64,000 nucleotides of DNA. Source: Desulfarculales bacterium UBA696 (GTDB lineage: Bacteria > Desulfobacterota > Syntrophobacteria > Syntrophobacterales > Syntrophobacteraceae). Position 1 is the stretch's first letter. Each line of letters begins with the position of its first letter. Shown here piece after piece: positions 59,546 to 64,000 of the stretch. The DNA lies in contig DBMO01000015.1 in the NCBI GenBank assembly GCA_002298995.1, forward strand, positions 1 through 64,000. Direction: 5' to 3'. Made by a program: the position numbers and the translations under genes. The notes below the pieces were generated by a model. The model did no database searches, had not been told where the DNA came from, and worked only from the letters and a program-made list of their open reading frames with translations.

Positions 59546-60304
59546 ATGAATAAGGCTTTAAAGTTCTTTGTTTTTTCACTACTGGCACTCAGCATGGCAT
59601 CCACTCCGGCTATCGCTGACATCACCAACGGCGGATTTGAGGATTCTACTTTCAACGGCTGGACCACCTCTGGGGAGACGAGTGTTACAAGCGCGGGCTT
59701 TGATTCTCGGACCAACAACAATCTCTCGACTGTCGCCGTGGGCGATCACTCCGCCAGAGCCGGCGATCCAGTCGCACGCCTGCTCGACGGTCATTCCGGC
59801 AACTCATCAATTCAGCAAACGTGGACAAAAACCTCCACTTTCGACCACCTCTACTTTGATTGGGCAGCAGTGGCGCTTGTTCCGGGTGAGGAGGCCGTGC
59901 CGCATGACGTAGCTCAGACCCCATGGTTTCAAATTAAGGTGCTGGATCTCACCACCGGTGGCACTCTTTTTAGTCAGCAGTATTATTCAGGGAGTTACGG
60001 CCACATCGTTCCAGGTTGGCTGGAAGGCAGCCACAACACCTCTGGCTACAGCAACGACCCGGGAATTTGGTATTATCGCCCTTGGGACATGTTTGATCTG
60101 AACTTGAGCTCTATTGCCGATGGCGACGTGCTCCAGGTCATCCTGAGCACAAGGGACTGCACACTGGGCGGCCATGCATCATATGCCTACCTTGATGGAT
60201 TTGGGTCCATCCCGCAACCCCCATCAGTCCCCGAACCCTCCACTCTTCTCCTGCTTGGTGGCGGTCTGGTTGGTCTGACTGGTTGGAAGTTGCGAAGAAA
60301 ATAG
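59546..60304 (+). CDS. PEP-CTERM sorting domain protein
   Basis: A 252-residue secreted protein. Signal peptide at about 1-24 (ends PAIAD). The mature N-terminus NGGFEDSTFNGWTTSG is a common carbohydrate-binding-like opening in this class. The C-terminal signal is VPEPSTLLLLGGGLVGLTGWKLRRK: PEP, membrane stretch, basic end. A GGAGGAGGACAG ribosome site precedes the ATG. Not similar in its body to the first PEP-CTERM protein. Confidence 0.92.
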   Translation: MNKALKFFVFSLLALSMASTPAIADITNGGFEDSTFNGWTTSGETSVTSAGFDSRTNNNLSTVAVGDHSARAGDPVARLLDGHSGNSSIQQTWTKTSTFDHLYFDWAAVALVPGEEAVPHDVAQTPWFQIKVLDLTTGGTLFSQQYYSGSYGHIVPGWLEGSHNTSGYSNDPGIWYYRPWDMFDLNLSSIADGDVLQVILSTRDCTLGGHASYAYLDGFGSIPQPPSVPEPSTLLLLGGGLVGLTGWKLRRK

Positions 60305-60368
60305 CAAATAGCGATCTGGGGGAGACTTGAGATACCGTGCTTGCGGTAACTTTTGTGACTACTCCATT

Positions 60369-60405
60369 AAGGCAGAGTCAGCAATGGCTCTGCCTTTTTT
60401 GCTTT
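60369..60405 (+). terminator. terminator of the second PEP-CTERM gene
   Basis: Stem AAGGCAGAG / CTCTGCCTT with loop TCAGCAATGG, then TTTTGCTTTTT. Compared with 58772, the stem has a paired G-C to A-T change, so pairing is kept. Confidence 0.9.
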
Positions 60406-60480
60406 TTACGGCGAGTGGCGGATGGCGGGTAGCCCTGATGGCAAGTATCAGGGCTACCCGCTCGAACGTTTATCCACCGT

Positions 60481-61173
60481 TCATGCCGGAATTTCCGACG
60501 GCCCGCCATGGACCGGCGGGCAGGCCCACCGGTATGTCCCCCCTGCTTCCGCCAGGTGTATTGACTGAAGCCAAGAAGCAACATGCAGCATAAAAAACAG
60601 CGGCACCAGGAATACGGGGATAAGAACCAGGGGAAAGAGCGCCATTGGAAAAGCGGTGATCTTTCCCGAGATTCCGATGCCGAGGACTGAACTGAGTGCC
60701 CCCAGGCTGATCGCAACCACGAGGTCCAACATCCCCAGCAGGTTCCATACCCGGAAAAGCCGGCTGGCCGCAAAGTCGGCCCGGTCTCTGAGGGCAAGCA
60801 TAACCCAGACAGCCGTAATGCCGATGGCCATGTCTCCGAGTCCGGCGGGCCAGGCAAACAGGCCAGGCAATACCCCATAGGCATAAAGGGCGATGAATCC
60901 CATACCGGCAAACCTCCATGCCTGCACAGTTGCCGCAAGCTGAAGGTCAAGCGACATCACTAGGTCACGAAAAGAGCCCGTATACCGGAATGCCAGGAGA
61001 AACAGGATAATCGGTGTTAGCACTCCTGCCAGGATCGGCAGAGGCGGCGCACCGGGTTCTCTCGCAAAGGTCCCATTGGCGCCGAGAATACAGGTCAAAA
61101 CGAGCCATACGAGAAGCACGGTCCAGACCGCCGTCTTGACTTCTCGGTTGTCTTTTTCATCTTCAGAAGCCAT
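60481..61173 (-). CDS. polytopic membrane protein of unknown function
   Basis: A 230-residue protein with about six membrane segments (about 14-32, 43-61, 85-105, 110-128, 145-165, 178-200). I do not recognise a family. It is followed on the same strand, upstream, by the NmrA-like gene 24 bp away, so the two are probably one transcript. Confidence 0.8.
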   Translation of the reverse strand: MASEDEKDNREVKTAVWTVLLVWLVLTCILGANGTFAREPGAPPLPILAGVLTPIILFLLAFRYTGSFRDLVMSLDLQLAATVQAWRFAGMGFIALYAYGVLPGLFAWPAGLGDMAIGITAVWVMLALRDRADFAASRLFRVWNLLGMLDLVVAISLGALSSVLGIGISGKITAFPMALFPLVLIPVFLVPLFFMLHVASWLQSIHLAEAGGTYRWACPPVHGGPSEIPA

Positions 61174-61197
61174 CGTGTCCCTCCACCGTCATGCCGA

Positions 61198-62058
61198 TCA
61201 GGCGGCTTTTCGCACTTTCCAGATATCGGCATTCTTTTGCGCAAACTCTTTGAAGGAAATTGGGGCCTTTCCGCTTACTTCGAGGACTGTATTGGTTATC
61301 TCGGCCATCTTACCCTCACGCACAAAAGCAAAGAGTTGAACCATGTAGTGAACCGCACTTTCGGGCATCCCCTGGCCTCTGGCGCCCTTGACCATTTCGC
61401 TTTCGGATATGGGATTGTAGGTCACCGTTCTGCCGCATACCTCTGATATGATTCGGGCAACATCCCCATAGCTCAGCGCTTCACGACCCGTCAGGTTGTA
61501 CTGTGCTCCGGAGCGCTTTTCCTTAAAGCAAACAGCGGCTACCCGGGCTATGTCGCTTACCGAAATGAAGCTTGTCTTACCGTCGCCGGCCGGCACGGTA
61601 ATCTGCCCGCTCTCAATCATTTGAGCGGCCCAGCCCGTGGAGAAATTTTCCATGAAGAAGTTTGGGCGAAGGATTATCCAGTCAAGTCCCGGATTCATCA
61701 GATGTTTTTCGATGATCCTGAGAGGGTTTCGCTCATCCAGGTCCGCCCTCAGCGCTGAGTTGAACACCACCTTCTTTATGCCCATCTCTTTTGCTTTTTC
61801 AATGAAAGGAATCAGCTTTGCCGGGGCTTTCGGGTCCAGGGGTGGCGCGACAAGATAAACGCCCGCCACGCCGTCGAGTGCAGCTTCGTAAGTGCCGGTG
61901 TTGTCATAGTCGAAGACCACAGGCTGGACGCGCTCTCTCCGGTTTATTTTCGATAGCTGCCTCGTAGCGGCCCTAACATTTATTCCACTCTCTACCAGGG
62001 CCTCCACCACTGCTCTACCCACAGTCCCTGATGCACCGGTTACCAAAATTGTGTCCAT
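61198..62058 (-). CDS. NmrA-like NAD(P)-binding protein
   Basis: Atypical short-chain dehydrogenase fold, 286 residues. Dinucleotide motif GASGTVG at 8-14 of the chosen start; then LRPNFFMENF, the substrate-side segment of NmrA/HSCARG-type proteins. The usual catalytic YxxxK is not evident, as in NmrA redox sensors and NAD(P)H:quinone reductase-like members. Start at 62058 where AAAGGAGG lies 6 bp upstream; an upstream frame to 62100 is unsupported. Confidence 0.88.
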   Translation of the reverse strand: MDTILVTGASGTVGRAVVEALVESGINVRAATRQLSKINRRERVQPVVFDYDNTGTYEAALDGVAGVYLVAPPLDPKAPAKLIPFIEKAKEMGIKKVVFNSALRADLDERNPLRIIEKHLMNPGLDWIILRPNFFMENFSTGWAAQMIESGQITVPAGDGKTSFISVSDIARVAAVCFKEKRSGAQYNLTGREALSYGDVARIISEVCGRTVTYNPISESEMVKGARGQGMPESAVHYMVQLFAFVREGKMAEITNTVLEVSGKAPISFKEFAQKNADIWKVRKAA

Positions 62059-62338
62059 GATTACCTCCTTTGGGCAATTTGAACCCATGATGCCACGCAA
62101 TGCGCCACATCACGAATAGCTCACACAAGGATGCGTTCTCATTAAGGATTTTGCTTATACCAATTATGATAGTTATGCATACTTTTGAGCACAACTCTGC
62201 CCAATCCCGCCTTCCGGGCGGTTGCCATTGAAATTCAAAAGGTACGGATTTTTGAGTGGAGGTTTGGGACAGGGTTGGAAAGGTTTTTGAGCGTGGCGAG
62301 ACAGCAGTGCTAAGTTCTGTTTTTTGTCACGAAATCGT

Positions 62339-62415
62339 TGGAGCGGGAGACGGGCTTCGAACCCGCGACCCTCAGCTTGGAAGGCTGATGCTCTAGCCAA
62401 CTGAGCTACTCCCGC
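62339..62415 (-). tRNA. tRNA-Gly (anticodon TCC)
   Basis: On the minus strand: acceptor GCGGGAG pairs with CTCCCGC, D arm GCTC-AGTTGGCTA-GAGC, anticodon arm TCAGC-CTTCCAA-GCTGA with anticodon TCC, T arm GCGGG-TTCGAAG-CCCGT, discriminator T, and an encoded CCA end. 77 nt. It decodes GGA (and GGG). Confidence 0.97.
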
Positions 62416-62498
62416 CCAACAGTAAATGTCTAGCAGGTTCGGGATGATTTTTCAAATCAAATTTAGGGGGATGAGTGCGGGAGGTGATTTGATGCCAC

Positions 62499-62528
62499 AA
62501 AAAAAGGAGGGGGCGAAATCCCCTCCCT
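62499..62528 (-). terminator. Rho-independent terminator of pyrR
   Basis: On the minus strand GGGAGGGG / CCCCCTCC with loop ATTTCG, then eight T's. It lies about 65 bp beyond the pyrR stop. Confidence 0.92.
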
Positions 62529-62593
62529 TGGAAGAACATGATAACGCGTTATTGCAGCAGAGAGGCGCGCGCTTAATTATGCGGTATAGGGAC

Positions 62594-63163
62594 CTAGGCG
62601 CTCAGGTCCGTTTTTGAACTTACCGGGTTTTCAATCAGCACTTGGTCGGAGCCGTCTTTTTCGGAAAAGAGGACGTTTACCTGCTCCACGGCGAGGGTTT
62701 CCACCTGGAAGCCTACAAATTGGGCACAGATGGGCAGTTCGCGATGGTCTCGATCCACCAGCACGGCGACCTGGACACGGCGTGGGCGGCCGTAGTCGAT
62801 GAGGGCATCGAGGGCGGCGCGGATTGTTCGGCCCGTGTAGAGGACGTCGTCGACCAGGATCACCTGGCAATCGTCGATGGGGAACGGCAGGTTGGTGCCT
62901 TTCAGGACCGGGTGGACATGCAGGCGGGTCCAGTCGTCGCGGTAGAGAGTTATATCGAGCGTCCCAACCGGAATAGCGGCATTGAGCCTTTCGGATAGGA
63001 TCGCTGCAAGCCTTCGCGCGAGGTATACTCCTCCGGTGTGGATCCCTACCAGGGCTAGTTTCCGCGGTTCCCTGGCAGCTTCGATTATCTCGGTGGCTAT
63101 CCGGCCGATTGCGGCCTCAATTTCTCCGCCATGCTTTACAATGCGTGGGCTGTCCTGTCCCAT
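62594..63163 (-). CDS. pyrR: PyrR, pyr attenuation regulator / uracil phosphoribosyltransferase
   Basis: PRTase-fold protein of 189 residues. PRPP-binding motif VILVDDVLYTGRTIRAAL is present, with the family's DITLYRDDW flexible loop and HTGGVYLARRL near the N-terminus. PyrR binds pyrimidine mRNA leaders in Firmicutes; in Gram-negatives the role is less clear. GAGGCGGG lies before the ATG at 63163; the frame extends to 63220 without support. No pyr genes are adjacent; glmS lies upstream. Confidence 0.93.
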   Translation of the reverse strand: MGQDSPRIVKHGGEIEAAIGRIATEIIEAAREPRKLALVGIHTGGVYLARRLAAILSERLNAAIPVGTLDITLYRDDWTRLHVHPVLKGTNLPFPIDDCQVILVDDVLYTGRTIRAALDALIDYGRPRRVQVAVLVDRDHRELPICAQFVGFQVETLAVEQVNVLFSEKDGSDQVLIENPVSSKTDLSA

Positions 63164-63192
63164 TTCCCGCCTCACATTAATTTGAACAGAAT

Positions 63193-63227
63193 AAAAAGCA
63201 AAAAGGGCGCCTTCTGGCACCCTTCAA
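63193..63227 (-). terminator. Rho-independent terminator of glmS
   Basis: On the minus strand AAGGGTGCC / GGCGCCCTT with loop AGAA and then TTTGCTTTTTATT. About 95 bp after the glmS stop and 30 bp before the pyrR start. Confidence 0.88.
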
Positions 63228-63318
63228 CAGCCTTTCATAGGCCGGCCGAATCAGCAAACCGGCACGGTTCCAGGGTTTTTCACTAGCAATTTTCGCTTAA
63301 TATGTCAATGATTATCGC

Positions 63319-64000
63319 CTATTCCACCGTCACGCTCTTTGCCAGGTTCCTGGGCTGGTCGACGTCGGTCCCGCGAAGCACCGCCACGTGATAAGCGAAG
63401 AGCTGGAGCGGGACGGAGAAAAGGACCGGGGAGAGCCATTCGGAGGATTCCGGGATCACGAATTGGTTCTCGGCCGACCCGACGATCTCGTCGGGATTTT
63501 TCTCGATAAGGGCGAGGATCTGGCCGTCTCTGGCTTTTACTTCCTGTATGTTGGATATCATTTTTTCATAGAGCGGCCCGTGCTTTAGCAGGACCATGAC
63601 CGGCATGTCCTCGTCGATTAGCGCTATGGGGCCGTGCTTCATTTCCCCGGCGGCGTAGCCTTCGGCGTGAATGTAGGAGATTTCCTTGAGCTTGAGGGCT
63701 CCTTCGAGCGCGATCGGGTAGAGCGGCCCTCGCGCCAGGTAGAGGAAATCCTTGTAGTGCATGTACTTGCGCGCCCAGAGGGAGACCTTTTCCGTATCCG
63801 CCAGGATTTTTTCCATCTTTCCGGGCAGTTCGACAAGGTCCTGGACATAGCGCGCGGCGAGGTCCGCCGGGAGCTTGCCGGCCTCCGTCGCCCAGTAGAG
63901 GGCAAGAAGATAGAGGGCGGTAAGCTGGGTGGTAAACGCCTTAGTTGAGGCAACGCCTATTTCGGGCCCCGCATGGGTGTAGATCACCCCGGCGGCCAGC
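63319..64000 (-). CDS. glmS: glutamine--fructose-6-phosphate aminotransferase, C-terminal part
   Basis: Makes glucosamine 6-phosphate, the entry to cell-wall amino sugars. The gene runs off the right edge; about 227 C-terminal residues are visible. They cover the second SIS (isomerase) domain: GVASTKAFTTQL, the LARGPLYPIALEGALKLKEISYIHAEGYAAGEMKHGPIALI signature and the C-terminal DVDQPRNLAKSVTVE with the catalytic Lys. The glutaminase half lies outside the window, so no start or leader ribozyme can be judged. Confidence 0.97.
   Translation of the reverse strand, partial: LAAGVIYTHAGPEIGVASTKAFTTQLTALYLLALYWATEAGKLPADLAARYVQDLVELPGKMEKILADTEKVSLWARKYMHYKDFLYLARGPLYPIALEGALKLKEISYIHAEGYAAGEMKHGPIALIDEDMPVMVLLKHGPLYEKMISNIQEVKARDGQILALIEKNPDEIVGSAENQFVIPESSEWLSPVLFSVPLQLFAYHVAVLRGTDVDQPRNLAKSVTVE

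Noticed and set aside
1..64000. CRISPR arrays, insertion sequences, prophage or integrase genes
   Set aside because: No regularly spaced repeats and no transposase, integrase or phage structural proteins were found in any frame.

Overview
This window is a stretch of bacterial chromosome, most likely from a sulfate-reducing or syntrophic Desulfobacterota (former Deltaproteobacteria; a Syntrophobacter-like lineage is my best guess). The evidence is a true DsrC with both C-terminal cysteines, a tetraheme class III cytochrome c, a polyferredoxin-type small ferredoxin, a fused AhbA-AhbB siroheme decarboxylase, an ATP synthase operon with b and b' subunits but no a or c subunits, and PEP-CTERM surface proteins. 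No rRNA, CRISPR array, transposase or integrase was seen.

Region 1 (1-21.7 kb) is core housekeeping. On the minus strand, in transcription order, lie mreB-mreC-mreD-mrdA-rodA (rod shape and elongation), atpF'-atpF-atpH-atpA-atpG-atpD-atpC (F1 plus peripheral stalk) ending in a strong terminator, a probable 6S RNA, rny and tyrS. Divergent on the plus strand from about 16.1 kb is the rpmH-rnpA-yidD-yidC-khpB-mnmE-rsmG set, which often lies near the origin, but no dnaA and no DnaA-box cluster is seen here.

Region 2 (21.9-33.6 kb) holds cofactor and envelope genes: NAD salvage (pncA, pncB), a DUF3842-cobU-cobS cobamide set, birA, a DksA-like factor, moaC with a reduced J-domain protein, small membrane proteins, a lipoprotein-like MBL hydrolase, an orphan FtsX-type permease and nagZ. 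A 600-bp repeat-rich gap after cobS carries a second copy of the cobS 3' end exactly 400 bp downstream and a 24-bp inverted repeat.

Region 3 (33.6-45.9 kb) is mixed: a secreted beta-carbonic anhydrase, a CysRS-like ligase that has lost two zinc ligands and the anticodon domain, a CBS/CorC membrane protein, a RaiA-cold-shock fusion, a hydrolase-OsmC fusion, and then the respiratory group of cytochrome c3, ferredoxin, DsrC and AhbAB, followed by an alpha/beta hydrolase and a large membrane protein.

Region 4 (45.9-64 kb) is more accessory: decayed copies of a WcbI-like polysaccharide gene, a chemoreceptor, a class A acid phosphatase, an operon of cyclase-family protein, 6-phosphogluconate dehydrogenase, glucose dehydrogenase and GH63 glucosidase, and two PEP-CTERM proteins each preceded by a sigma-54-type promoter and followed by closely related terminators. 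The window closes with a membrane protein, an NmrA-like protein, tRNA-Gly(TCC), pyrR and the C-terminal part of glmS, which runs off the right edge.

All calls come from reading the sequence and from knowledge of protein families; no database search was run.
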